Source: Naumovozyma dairenensis CBS 421 (Eukaryota; Ascomycota; Saccharomycetes; Saccharomycetales; Saccharomycetaceae). From it: 64,000 nucleotides of DNA. Made by a program: the position numbers and the translations under genes. The notes below the pieces were generated by a model. The model was not told the origin of the DNA and ran no database searches. It worked only from the letters and a program-made list of their open reading frames with translations. Where the stretch lies: the NCBI RefSeq assembly GCF_000227115.2, contig NC_016484.1:124001-188000 (forward strand), written 5' to 3'. Positions 43,038 through 53,700 of this stretch are shown here, piece by piece (within the stretch, counting starts at the first letter, position 1; each line of letters begins with the position of its first letter).

Positions 43038-44196
43038 ACTTTCAAAAACAAACAATGGCACGAATATACTTTCGACATCTTTATTCTATGCACTTTTGAA
43101 CAACCGTATGTACTATATAAAAAAAACATATACTTATATTCTAACAATATAATATACTATAAACATGGTATAAAACTTGTGTGATGTCATTTGGATTGTT
43201 CACTTGAGACTAAACGTAATGTTTCGAGATCATTATGTGACTTATTTAATATTTGTTTTTTGAAACCGTTATCAGGTTCACCAAAAGCAACATGACAACT
43301 AAAAAGCATTATGAAATTACTACTACGAAGTGTCTGAATTCTTCAGCCCCAAGCAAAATAGCTCTTGTTGATCGTTATGAACGGTCCCGGGAAATATGCT
43401 GTCATTTCATATAGGGTTCAACTTCAACAACCCTACGTACGGAAATTTCTCCACCATGTCTTCGTCCCCCCACAGATTTTTCCGGGATAACATCCCTACA
43501 CCCCTACTACCAACCCGGTGGAGAATTTTTACCGCACACCGGAAAATCTTCGGGAAAATTATGTTTCCTTTGCAGATTCTAGTGCTACGGTTATTTCTGA
43601 GGGGAGACCTACTTCATTGTAAAGTAACTAAATCCGTCAATTTTTCCAAATGATGTTTCTGCGGACTTTTCTCGGTGGGGTATTTTTCTTCAAAAATTCG
43701 TAATAAAAATTTGTGGTTTTTTTCACCAACTGACCTGCAGAACTGGGAAAACGGTAAGTAACAAAGGATGTTAAGTTATTCACAACTGAATAAGTCTGTT
43801 TCCCTGATATCTTCATTTATATATTTGTTGTAAAATAAAAGGTGCTCTGTTTTTCAATAAGCACTGCTGCTTTGATAGAGTTCTACCAACGCAACACAAC
43901 AGCTAAACAATCCAATATAAGAGATATCTTTCGAGGAATCTGTGTTTTATTATACTAGCACCACTATTGGGCCCAAAAAAAAATAGCAAACGAGCATACT
44001 ACCAAGTGTACTTTAGTTTTCGCTCATTTCAACTCAATTGTACACGAGGGAAAAAAGTCGAGTGAGAAACTAATAATATTACAATTATACAACAAACGTT
44101 TATCCTGAATATAAGGATTCGAACAATATTGGAATTAAAAAGCTGGTCTTAAAATTCCTTACTAAATATATAAGAAAAATATACTGTTTTCTCAAA
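43038..44196. promoter_or_regulatory. STD1/MTH1 promoter region
   Basis: About 1.16 kb without a gene. Two Rgt1-type motifs occur: CGGAAAA at about 43541 and its complement TTTTCCG near 43477. TATA-like stretches lie near 44165-44172. MTH1-type genes are known to be repressed or induced by glucose signalling, but the sites here are only motif matches. Confidence 0.4.
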
Positions 44197-45645
44197 ATGT
44201 TTGTTTCACCTCCTCCTGCTACCTCAACTGTTCAGATACTACAGATGAAACATTCTAAACGGAACAAATCTGGTTCCAACCTTGAACAGGGATCCCATTA
44301 TAGAAATGATATAGAAAATAACATTAATAGTAATCATTTGAGTTCTATACCAGAGGAAAATAACTACTATAATAATGCGTCACATAATGGCTCTAGTTCA
44401 ACGGTAGAGTCCCAAGGATATTTAATACAACAACAGCAACAGAATCAAATGAACTTAAGCGCTAACAGTAGAAAGAATAAAACAAATTTTGTTAGTGCTC
44501 CACCTGAATATGCTGATAGAGCTAGGTTAGAAATTAGAAAGAGATTATTACCTTCTCATAATAAGAAATCAATTCCAACTAATAATACCACGAACCACAA
44601 TAGTGATAACCATCCAAGATCTTCTATATCAACCGGTACAATCAGTAACAATAGTAGTATTCAAGATAATCATAGTCTTGTATCAGATAATGCATCATCG
44701 TATCAATCAAGTATATTTTCACACCCCTCTACGGTAGTTACAGAAACAACGAATGATAGTCTTCCGATAATACCTAAATACGTCACAGAAATAACACTGG
44801 AGGATGCATTACCCAAAACATTCTATGATATGTATCCTCCTGAAGTATTAATGTCAGATCCCTCAAACCTTTTTTATAATGGTAGACCCAAATTCACAAA
44901 GAGAGAATTATTAGATTGGGATTTGAATGATATAAGATCGTTATTAATCGTTGAAAAATTAAGACCCGAATGGGGAAATCAATTACCAACTATAATAGCC
45001 ACAAATGGGATGAATGTCCCACAATTTAGGTTACAATTACTGCCGTTAAGATCGATGGATAATTTCATAATAAAAACTTTAGTGGAATCAGACCTTTATT
45101 TAGAAGCTAACTTAGATTATGAGTTCAAAGTAACTAGTGCAAAGTATACAGTTGCATCCGCTAGGAAAAGACATGAACAAATTACTGGACTAAATGAACC
45201 AATAATGAATTTATCTAAACCAGAATGGAGAAATATTATTGAAAATTATCTATTAAATATTGCTGTGGAAGCTCAATGTAGATTTGATTTCAAACAAAGA
45301 TGTTCAGAATTTAAAAAATGGAAATTGCAGCAATCCAATTTGAAAAAACCAGACATGCCACCACCAAGTTTAATACCGCGTGGTTCATCATCATCAGCTG
45401 GTAAAGGCAATGGTATTAATCCTTCAAGTAATAATTTATTAAAGAAGGCCTTAATGAAGAACATGCAAATGAAGAACCTTGGTAATGGACAAGAACAACA
45501 ACCTTCCATTAACAAATCAATGGAACAGCAAAATGTTAAGATATCACTAACAAAGGAAGAAAAGGCAAATATATGGTCACATTGTCAGGCACAAGTGTAC
45601 CAAAGATTAGGGCTAGATTGGCAACCTGACGGTGTTTTAAGCTAG
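44197..45645 (+). CDS. STD1: Glucose-sensing co-regulator of the Snf3/Rgt2-Rgt1 pathway (STD1/MTH1)
   Basis: A 482-residue protein of the Std1/Mth1 family (444 and 433 residues in S. cerevisiae). The first 190 residues are Asn/Ser/Gln-rich. The conserved domain follows, with [41 protein letters not shown] and [20 protein letters not shown], then [10 protein letters not shown]. Std1 and Mth1 bind Rgt1 to repress hexose transporter genes and are degraded when glucose is sensed. RAT1-STD1-DBP5 order matches YOR048C-YOR046C, but the other duplicate, MTH1, lies next to PMP3 in S. cerevisiae, and PMP3 is also here. The choice between STD1 and MTH1 is therefore open. Confidence 0.8.
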   Translation: MFVSPPPATSTVQILQMKHSKRNKSGSNLEQGSHYRNDIENNINSNHLSSIPEENNYYNNASHNGSSSTVESQGYLIQQQQQNQMNLSANSRKNKTNFVSAPPEYADRARLEIRKRLLPSHNKKSIPTNNTTNHNSDNHPRSSISTGTISNNSSIQDNHSLVSDNASSYQSSIFSHPSTVVTETTNDSLPIIPKYVTEITLEDALPKTFYDMYPPEVLMSDPSNLFYNGRPKFTKRELLDWDLNDIRSLLIVEKLRPEWGNQLPTIIATNGMNVPQFRLQLLPLRSMDNFIIKTLVESDLYLEANLDYEFKVTSAKYTVASARKRHEQITGLNEPIMNLSKPEWRNIIENYLLNIAVEAQCRFDFKQRCSEFKKWKLQQSNLKKPDMPPPSLIPRGSSSSAGKGNGINPSSNNLLKKALMKNMQMKNLGNGQEQQPSINKSMEQQNVKISLTKEEKANIWSHCQAQVYQRLGLDWQPDGVLS

Positions 45646-46234
45646 ACGAACGCTAATATATTATCATAATAATTTTATGATTACATTCGTAGTCATAAAG
45701 AACTTTCAAAGTGGTCTATGCCAAATATGCATTCGCTAAAGTACTTACAAAACAGACAATCTAATAATAATAATTAATATCTATATAAATTAATAGTACG
45801 TACTTTTATTCGAACCGAATCATTCAACAAGTATTACACAAAATATTGAATACTAAGATTAAAGCCATAACATGAAGCAATTGGGTTAGAATAGAGCCTC
45901 ACCATTGTAATCACTTTGCCTTTTTGCTTCCTAATTAATCCTAGAAGAAACTGCAACTATATTTATGTCGAGAGATTGATCTTCCTCCTCATCTAAATTA
46001 TACATGTTACCCGGTGGGATACCGAGCCGTAGTCTATTTTTTTTTTTTTTTGTAAAAATTGATTGAAATTTCGCAACTATTCAATAATAGACAAAAATTA
46101 AACCAAACTGTGAGATGGCATTTTACTTTACAGATCATCGAATAAGACAACTTTTGCTCCAAAAAAATAGTATACAGTACTGTTTTGAGTTAAAAAGATA
46201 ATAAATCCCTGGGCAATCTATTTTTCGAACCATT
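45646..46234. promoter_or_regulatory. STD1-DBP5 intergenic region
   Basis: About 590 bp, AT-rich, with a T-run at 46037-46051. It contains the STD1 3' end and the DBP5 promoter. No gene is seen. Confidence 0.45.
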
Positions 46235-47699
46235 ATGAGTGAAGCGGCTGATTTACTAGCGTATTTAAAGATTAAGGATGAAAACAAAAATGACAAAAGT
46301 GACAAAGCAACAACAACAGCCGACAATAAGAAGAAATAGACAAAGATATACCTAATCCTTTCTTAGGCGGTGAATCCCCTCGTTACTCCTTCCCAAAGAG
46401 ACCGAGACAAAGAAATCAGATGCTGATGATAGTAATTTAATTAAATCAGAATATGAAGTGAAAGTAAAATTAGCTGATTTACAAGCTGATCCCAACTCTC
46501 CCTTATATAGTGCTAAATCATTTGATGAATTGGGATTATCACCTGAATTATTGAAAGGTATTTATGCAATGAAGTTTCAAAAACCATCTAAGATTCAAGA
46601 ACGTGCATTACCCCTATTATTGCATAATCCACCACGTAATATGATTGCGCAATCTCAATCAGGTACGGGGAAGACAGGTGCCTTTTCGTTAACTATGTTA
46701 AGTCGTGTTGATGTTAACGAACCAAATGTGACTCAGGCTATTTGTTTAGCTCCATCTAGAGAATTGGCTAGACAAACTTTAGAGGTGGTTCAAGAAATGG
46801 GTAAATTTACAAAGATTACTTCTCAATTGATTGTCCCAGATTCGTTTGAAAGAGGTCAAAAGGTTACAGCACAGATCCTTGTCGGTACACCTGGTAGTCT
46901 GTTGGATTTAATGCGTAAGAAATTGATTGAATTATCTAAGATTAAAATTTTCGTTTTAGATGAGGCCGATAATATGTTGGATAAACAAGGGTTAGGTGAT
47001 CAATGTATTCGTGTTAAGAAATTCTTACCTAAATCTACTCAATTGGTTCTATTTAGTGCCACATTTGATGATGCAGTAAGGAAATATGCTAGGAGTATTG
47101 TTCCTGATGCTGATGTTTTGGAATTGAAGAGAAATGAAGTCAATGTGGATGCTATTAAGCAATTATATATGGATTGTAAAGATGAAAATCATAAATACGA
47201 AGTTCTTTGTGAATTGTATGGGTTATTAACAATTGGATCCTCTATTATATTTGTTGCTAAGAAACAGACAGCGAACCTATTATACGGTAAATTAAGGAAA
47301 GAGGGTCATACTGTATCTATTTTGCATTCTGATTTACAAACTTCTGACAGAGATAGATTAATTGATGAATTTAGAGAGGGGAAATCGAAAGTTTTAATTA
47401 CTACTAATGTGTTAGCACGTGGTATTGATATTCCCACGGTGTCTATGGTAGTTAACTATGATTTACCAACAACAAAGACGGGAGAACCAGATCCAGCTAC
47501 ATATATTCATAGAATAGGTAGAACAGGTAGATTTGGTAGAAAGGGGGTTGCCATATCATTTGTTCATGATAAGAAATCATTCTCCATTTTGGCTGCTATA
47601 CAAAAAATCTATGATGACATGGAAATGACTCGCGTACCAACAGATGACGTGGGATGGAAGTGGAGGAGTATTAAGTTAAAAAAACTACTAAAAGATTAA
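46235..47699 (+). CDS. DBP5: DEAD-box mRNA export helicase Dbp5 (frame broken near both ends)
   Basis: The core is intact from about 46374. It includes the Q-motif region FQKPSKIQERALPLLL, motif I SQSGTGKTG, the DEAD box LDEADNM, motif III SAT and motif VI HRIGRTGRFGR. Dbp5 remodels mRNPs at the cytoplasmic face of the nuclear pore and is essential in S. cerevisiae (482 residues). The expected N-terminus (MSEAADLLAYLKI) starts at 46235 in another frame and meets TAG at 46337-46339; a third frame is open between, so two frame changes are needed. The long ORF has no ATG before 46458 (a GTG). Near the 3' end the conserved WDEVE-type segment is out of frame (about 47648-47675), then the frame recovers. 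Sequencing errors or a decaying copy are both possible. Confidence 0.8.
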
Positions 47700-48652
47700 G
47701 GAAGGGAAGAACATACACACATATATATATANNNNNNNNNNNNNNNNNNNNTTTTAAAAAATTAATTGTATCGTAACTAGTTTATAGCTTTAATTATTGA
47801 CACAGGCACAGCCCAAGTATGCACTAGTGTACTTTTACTACCCGTGATGGCCACAACGAGTACACTCGTTAACCATGATAATTTCTCTACATGCGTCTTC
47901 GTCTTTTGTATTTTTGTAAATCCCTCGTTGTTGTTTTCGAGGGGTTCCCCATCGAGCCCCTTCAAGGGAAAACGAAAAGAATATGAAAGAAAATGGGTTA
48001 CTTAATCCCATATATAAGGATGAGGATCTGTGGTAGTGTATTACGTAATTTAGTTATTTACAAGTCATCTTTGAATGATTGAATGAATTGCAAAGGATCC
48101 CTTAATAAATAACTACAAATACTTAAATAACTAGGTTTTCATTCGCCACTCTAATTAATAGACGCAGGGACTAGGAATGTTGTTACCGAAGCCACGGATA
48201 CTTTGTTTGTACCTCAAATATTTCCCGCGTAGTGCGTTCGGTACCTACCTATGATTTTTTAGGATCCCGTCCTTGCTGCCGTAGGTGAAGAAGTACCTAA
48301 TTTATTATATAATTGAAATTTATACGGAAATAGATAGATAGATTTTTACCCCCGGCCGCCCCCCTCCGTTGATGGCGAAAAAATGTATAAAAGTTAGAGA
48401 AATTTCCACCAATTATTTAATCTCCCCTTTCTTAGTCTAACTTATCCCTTACCTCATCTCATCTCTACTTATCTCTTGTCTTATCTACTTCATTTATATA
48501 TCAGTTCTTCTTTTTTTGTCAATCAATTCAATTCAATTCAATTCAATTCAACTGTATTCTACAATAAAAGGAATATTTTGATTACATAAGATACCAACTT
48601 ACCAAATAAAACAAACAGACAAACTACACATATATTTAACTAACAAACAAAA
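47700..48652. promoter_or_regulatory. PMP3 promoter region
   Basis: About 950 bp with a 20-N assembly gap at 47732-47751. A C-rich patch (gccgcccccctcc, about 48355-48367) includes stress-element-like CCCCT. An (ATTCA)n pentanucleotide repeat lies at about 48525-48552 in the likely 5' leader. This promoter structure is typical of a highly expressed gene. Confidence 0.45.
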
Positions 48653-48963
48653 ATGGATTCTGCAAAAATTGTCAACATTATTTTAGGTATGTCCATTCGA
48701 ACATAAATAAGTCATAATAGAGGTTTGAATAGAGCCAATTGAATCGTTTCTTCCCTCATTTTCTGAAAGTATTTTGTCTCCGTTACGTTTACTAACATGA
48801 AATTTTTTTCCTTCCTATCATCAATTTAGCATTATTTTTACCACCTGTATCTGTATTTTTAGCTCGTGGATGGGGTAGTGAATGTATTATCGATATTGTA
48901 TTAACTATATTGGTTTTCTTTCCAGGTATGCTATATGCTCTATATATTGTTTTATCCGATTAA
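48653..48963 (+). CDS. PMP3: Small plasma-membrane proteolipid Pmp3, with an intron
   Basis: Two exons, 48653-48686 and 48830-48963, give a 55-residue protein, the same length as S. cerevisiae Pmp3. It has two hydrophobic segments (IVNIILALFLPPVSVFLA and IIDIVLTILVFFPGMLYALY), with the conserved PPV and FPG turns. Pmp3 affects plasma membrane potential and cation tolerance. The gene is too short for standard ORF scans once split. S. cerevisiae PMP3 has no intron, as far as I recall. In S. cerevisiae the gene is YDR276C on the sister block of the STD1/GLO4 region, so its place here is another sign of interleaved gene retention. Confidence 0.93.
48687..48829 (+). other. Spliceosomal intron in PMP3
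   Basis: A 143-nt intron. The 5' splice site is GTATGT (48687-48692), the branch site is a perfect TACTAAC (48790-48796) and the 3' splice site is TTTAG ending at 48829. Splicing joins TTA-G to CA-TTA and restores the conserved IILALFLPP reading frame. Confidence 0.93.
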
Positions 48964-49397
48964 ACAATATAATAAGCTGTTTAAAGGGGAAAACGACTAA
49001 TTTTATTTTTTCCTTTTTAATGTAATAACAATATCAATTTTAATAATATCATCAATTCAATTTAATTTCAATTTAATTTCAATTTAACTTACTACAATTT
49101 CCAATATTTTAATACTAATAATAGTTCCCTTTTTTATGATTATTATTATACCCCTCTTTACTATCTAATGTAAATTTTAATCTCTTATATCTTTAGTTTT
49201 TTTGAAAGCTGCCTCCTTTATATATTTAAATCTATAGTATTTACTGTATGTTAAAATATGGCTCCATATTGCAGGAATGATGCATGTNNNNNNNNNNNNN
49301 NNNNNNNAAGTTATATACAAGTTTAGTAGAAAAGGTTGCCTTTCTCTCCATCCTTCCTTCCTACTTTCTTTCTTTTCCCAATCATTTGGTCACGAAT
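48964..49397. other. Convergent region between PMP3 and TOM6
   Basis: About 430 bp, with repeats of atttcaattta at about 49061-49090 and a 20-N gap at 49288-49307. No gene is seen. Confidence 0.45.
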
Positions 49398-49604
49398 CTA
49401 AAGAGCTGGAGCTAACATATCCATCAATGGAGATTGAATAAATGTGACACCAGCAACGAATAAGGTACCATTTAATAAAACAGTGAAAGCAGGAGATTCT
49501 TTAAATTGTTGAAATCTTGATTTATTACTTGGAACCCCATTATTTGTACCAATAGTGGCTCCTGTTGGGTTCATACCTGGCATACCAAACATTGGTCCTG
49601 ACAT
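49398..49604 (-). CDS. TOM6: Small subunit of the mitochondrial outer membrane translocase
   Basis: A 68-residue tail-anchored protein (S. cerevisiae Tom6 is 61). A Gly/Met/Asn-rich cytosolic head is followed by the conserved block SRFQQFKESPAFTVLLNG. One membrane span follows, LFVAGVTFIQSPLMDML. Tom6 stabilises the Tom40-Tom22 complex. It is on the minus strand after DBP5, consistent with YOR045W and YOR046C being convergent. Confidence 0.88.
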   Translation of the reverse strand: MSGPMFGMPGMNPTGATIGTNNGVPSNKSRFQQFKESPAFTVLLNGTLFVAGVTFIQSPLMDMLAPAL

Positions 49605-50152
49605 CTTTTGTAGTTATAAGTTCTTGTGTATATTGTATTGGTACTTAGTGTAACTGTGGTAATACGACAACTATATTTTCTAAAAAGTAAGATATCGATA
49701 TCAAGAAGTACTTTTAGTCTAGAAGTAGTAGTCTATTATTAAATTCAACGAACTTTTGAGACTATTTCGATATTAAAGTTTCCCTATGTAACCATGTCCC
49801 CGTTACCCGGCTTTTACACCAATTACATACAAATGACTGATCACTCTCAGGAATATATACATAAATATACTAAGTAATACTAGCAGTGATGGTAGAAGCA
49901 TGTAATAGTTTGTTTATATATATATATATATATATTACGTATTCCTTGCTTAGTGTCATAATGTACCTAAAAAAAATCTATAATAACGATGTTTATTTGC
50001 TCTACCTTTTTTTTTTGTTGTTCCATCTCCGATTTCGATTTCGGTTAGTTTTCCCCCTCCATTACCCTATAGTTCATATAGGCGTAAATAATAATAATAT
50101 ATAATATGACTCTGATTGTTGGTATTTTCTTGTGTTGGTTTCTTCTTCCCTT
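49605..50152. promoter_or_regulatory. TOM6 promoter region
   Basis: About 550 bp between TOM6 and the IRC23/BSC2 stop. It has an (at)n run at 49917-49934 and a T-run near 50010-50018. No gene is seen. Confidence 0.4.
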
Positions 50153-50794
50153 TTAGCATGCTTTCAACTCTTGTATCTCGTAACGATCCAGCGATAGAGG
50201 GACACTAGCACCTGTAGTCCTTGCATTGATACTGTTATTGCTTATAGTTTGGGTTATTGTATCAGCATCACCATCATCTGAGTGGCATGACGATTCATCC
50301 TTATTAATAGTGTTATTATTATTAATTTTTGAACCACTCTTATTTATATATACTCCTAAACCTAAAAGTTGTAATCTAATCTTAAGGAGACTTTGTATCT
50401 TATTAAATATCACATTACTATCAGTCCACGGATCACAGTAACGTAATTGGAATCTGTTTTTACCATTGTGTTCATGTTTATGGCTACCATCATCTGTAGT
50501 TTGATTTCTCTTTTGAACCTTGCCAAGTTGAATTTTCCATTTGTGAGAATGACGTCTACGTTGACCTTTATAAATTTGATATTTCCAAAGATATTGTAAT
50601 AATCTATAAAGATAAAGGAAAACGTCAAATGAATAGATACCAACGAATGGTATTAGTAAGATTGCTATGCCAAGATAACATGAATATTGTATTATCATTA
50701 TTATTGATTGGATTATTGTATGAAATATGAATATATTATTATTTGGATTCGATGTCATATCGTTTAAATCGTTCATCACTATTGTTTCGTTCAT
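50153..50794 (-). CDS. IRC23/BSC2-like membrane protein of unknown function
   Basis: A 213-residue protein. Two adjacent hydrophobic segments near residues 23-65 (SIIMIIQYSCYLGIAILLIPFVG...) are followed by a basic stretch (GQRRRHSHKW). A conserved C-terminal part follows (YCDPWTDSNVIFNKIQSLLKIRLQLLGLG). S. cerevisiae IRC23 (YOR044W, 157 residues) and BSC2 (YDR275W, 235 residues) are the duplicated pair at this position. The function is unknown; Irc23 localises to the ER. The assignment rests mainly on position and topology, and I cannot say which duplicate it is. Confidence 0.65.
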   Translation of the reverse strand: MNETIVMNDLNDMTSNPNNNIFIFHTIIQSIIMIIQYSCYLGIAILLIPFVGIYSFDVFLYLYRLLQYLWKYQIYKGQRRRHSHKWKIQLGKVQKRNQTTDDGSHKHEHNGKNRFQLRYCDPWTDSNVIFNKIQSLLKIRLQLLGLGVYINKSGSKINNNNTINKDESSCHSDDGDADTITQTISNNSINARTTGASVPLSLDRYEIQELKAC

Positions 50795-52011
50795 TTTTTA
50801 GTTAGAATTGCAGCCGCAGGTTTAACTAATCGTATGGTTTACTTTAAATTCTTAATATGAGTGATGGCGACCTCTATTTTTTTATGTTATGTTATATGTG
50901 AAAAATTTCTAGATGCCCAAAGAAAAAATAGCGTATAGAACAATTGAGAAAATAATAGTTTTTATCTCCCTTTGTTCCTTAAAATGTGAATTATTAGCTA
51001 GCCTAGCTAATGAAAAAACTCCCGGACTTTATTAGAAAACAATTCAGTTAAATAGTGTTTTGTATTCTTGGTTGGTATATTAGATGGATACCGTTAGATC
51101 AATATAATAAAAGCAACAAGGATCAATTAAGGGCAGTCAAAGGACCGCACCGGAGGACAATGAAGAAAAAGGAAGGATGAGTCGACTAAAAATTGAACTT
51201 TATCTAGTAAAAGAAAGGTCTTTAGGCATACTGTCTGGAAATTACAATACACACATGCAGATCAGATCATATCATATTAGAGACTAAATCCAATATTTTA
51301 AGCTATTTTTCATTTCCTTCTTTCCCCTTGAGCTGCTTACGTACGGAAGGGTTTCATCTAAACTTTCCAGCGAATTTCTTTCTCACCCATCCGCTTCTGT
51401 CCGCCCGCGCAGTGGAATTTTGTTCCTTTTTGGTTAAAGAGAAATAAACGCCGACTACTAGTAAAAGTCGGCGTACTTACGTCGGTTCACGTGAAGATCT
51501 GTTCTGTTAGCGCCAAGAATGTGTCCTAACTAGGAAAAGGAGGGTTCCATCACGTGTCTTTTTACACTTCTAAGCGTCTACGTACGTAGGAACGTTATTA
51601 AGGTTACAAAGGTTACACAATAGGAAAAATCAATCAACTAAATCAAAGAAACCCTTCTTAGAAAAAGTTTTCCTTCCTTTTATCTGTGGCCATTCCAAGT
51701 ATCTTATTAAGAAGCAATCACATCTGATCTCTGCAGCTATTTTCNCCATCCAAACCTTTAAAGTTAATGTCAGAAATCCGTATGGCCCGGCTGAACAATA
51801 CTTGCAATTACTAGTTACACAATAAACACCGAGAAACTTGCTATAAAGCTGATAGTCTATATGATTTTACCTACGAAATGTATATATATATATATATTGA
51901 TACTTATACTTATACTTATACGCAGAGTTTATGACTGACTAGTATGTCTAGTAACACTAGGGGGAAGATTCCATAATTCTCACATTCCAGTTGAACTTCA
52001 TTTGGATTTAT
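50795..52011. promoter_or_regulatory. Long intergenic region upstream of IRC23/BSC2
   Basis: About 1.2 kb without a gene. A perfect 8-bp stem, CGCCGACT (51449-51456) and AGTCGGCG (51466-51473), with a 9-nt loop, could form a hairpin. Two CACGTG boxes lie nearby at about 51488 and 51552. There is one ambiguous base at 51745, an (at)n run near 51882-51897 and an (acttat)n run at 51901-51920. Confidence 0.45.
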
Positions 52012-53700
52012 TTATTGAACACCAACAACGCTTAATTCTAAAGTCCATACTCTACGAATATGTAATCTAATTGGCACAGTAATCATATTTAAATCACCTC
52101 TGATAGCATTTTCATTACTTGGTAATTTCAAACCAATAATTCTCTTTGATTTATCAATCCAATCACCATAAATTTCAACATCAAGTTCAATATCTTCTTC
52201 ACCCCACCAACATTTCCTTGCAGGTTTCCTCCAAAATAACAATAATTTAACATTAATATCAGGTTTTGGAACTAAATCATATAATTTAGGAAGTTCCGGT
52301 ATCTTAACTCCGTCAGTTTTACTATTCGTATTATTATTGTTAGTCCTAGTTAATGAACTATTTCTTGACGTGGATCGAGAACGAACATTATCTGCCAAAG
52401 TGGCTAATCTCGATTTACGTTTATCACCACGACCAGTATTATTAGATGTTAATGTGCTGTCACTATCGCGTATATTGGATATCTTTGCAACAGTTGCAGA
52501 ACTTTTCAATGGTATCAAATTATTATTACTATTATTGTTACTCTTCGAATTGGCATTGTTGTTAGTAAAATTATTTGAAGAACTACGACCTAACATTTGT
52601 AAAGATATAGAAGAAGATGCCTTTTTATCATTGTCATTAGCAGTTAAAATGCTATGTTGTAATTCCCATTTCTTCTTAGCATTTTCATATAATTCTCTAA
52701 ATTCTTGGGTACTTTCATTAGCTAGACGACATAATGATAATGAGCTAATCACTGTTTTACCTGGTTCTTGAGTTCTATTACCCCATTGAGATTCCTTTTT
52801 AAAACCTGATGAACATAACATATCCATAAGATGTTGTTCAGCGGGACCTAACTTTGGTTTTATCATTGTTGTATTCGAGCTCCCACTATCATGTGTGTGA
52901 GAATGCTGTTTTTGTTGTTGTTTTTGTTCTTTTTGTTGTTGATGATTTTCAGATTTTAAACGATTTGAAGAATATAAACCTTGGAAAATAGATGTCTTTT
53001 CAGTTAAATAACTGCCAGCAGCTAATTTAATTTGACCCATAAAATGTTGTAAAAGATCATCTTTATTTTCAAAAATTTCATTTGGTTCAAATTGGAATTC
53101 TTCTTGTGGTACACAATAATAATCTAAATCTTCTCTCAAAACTATAATAGCAGGTTTTTGGTGTAACAAATCATGTTCATTTGTTGTTGTACCACTACCA
53201 TTTGTAGGACCGGTAGTATTATTTTGACTGTTGTTGGTTCCGAAACCGAAAAATCCTTTAGCAGAAGTAAGAAATTTATTATTTGAAGATTTATCAAATA
53301 TTGTTTCTACAGGATAATTAATTAAATCATCATGAGCTCTTGTATAAACTTCCATTATATATTCAAAACAGTCTGGTGGGAAATTCATAATAAAAACTTC
53401 ATCATCAGGGGAAAGATTTGTAATAACTTGACCAGATCTATCTAAGAAAACACCGGATGGGAAAAGGCAAAGTAGTAAAGATTCTGGTAATGACATTAAT
53501 TGATCTCTTGTAATGAAATAATGATTTTCTTGAATATTTAAATGGATTAATGAATCACCGTATTCTTTATCTAGTTCTTCGTTCGTATCATTTCCATTAT
53601 TATTATAAGCGTTGTCGCTATATGAATTGCCTTGGCTATTGAATATAGGATTTGTCGATATGGGTCTATCTTGTGAGACCTGCGTTATAAAATTCGACAT
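52012..53700 (-). CDS. WHI2: General stress response and mitophagy scaffold Whi2
   Basis: A 562-residue protein (S. cerevisiae Whi2 is 486). A BTB/POZ-like domain occupies about residues 48-125 (LIHLNIQENHYFITRDQL, LLLCLFPSGVFLDRSGQVI, MNFPPDCFEYIMEVY). It continues with AIIVLREDLDYYCVPQEEF, and a C-terminal domain (KLLLFWRKPARKCWWGEED) ends the protein. Low-complexity Asn/Ser/Gln inserts account for the extra length. Whi2 partners the phosphatases Psr1/Psr2, restrains TORC1 when amino acids are low and activates Msn2. Order WHI2-CUE5 matches YOR043W-YOR042W. Confidence 0.93.
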   Translation of the reverse strand: MSNFITQVSQDRPISTNPIFNSQGNSYSDNAYNNNGNDTNEELDKEYGDSLIHLNIQENHYFITRDQLMSLPESLLLCLFPSGVFLDRSGQVITNLSPDDEVFIMNFPPDCFEYIMEVYTRAHDDLINYPVETIFDKSSNNKFLTSAKGFFGFGTNNSQNNTTGPTNGSGTTTNEHDLLHQKPAIIVLREDLDYYCVPQEEFQFEPNEIFENKDDLLQHFMGQIKLAAGSYLTEKTSIFQGLYSSNRLKSENHQQQKEQKQQQKQHSHTHDSGSSNTTMIKPKLGPAEQHLMDMLCSSGFKKESQWGNRTQEPGKTVISSLSLCRLANESTQEFRELYENAKKKWELQHSILTANDNDKKASSSISLQMLGRSSSNNFTNNNANSKSNNNSNNNLIPLKSSATVAKISNIRDSDSTLTSNNTGRGDKRKSRLATLADNVRSRSTSRNSSLTRTNNNNTNSKTDGVKIPELPKLYDLVPKPDINVKLLLFWRKPARKCWWGEEDIELDVEIYGDWIDKSKRIIGLKLPSNENAIRGDLNMITVPIRLHIRRVWTLELSVVGVQ

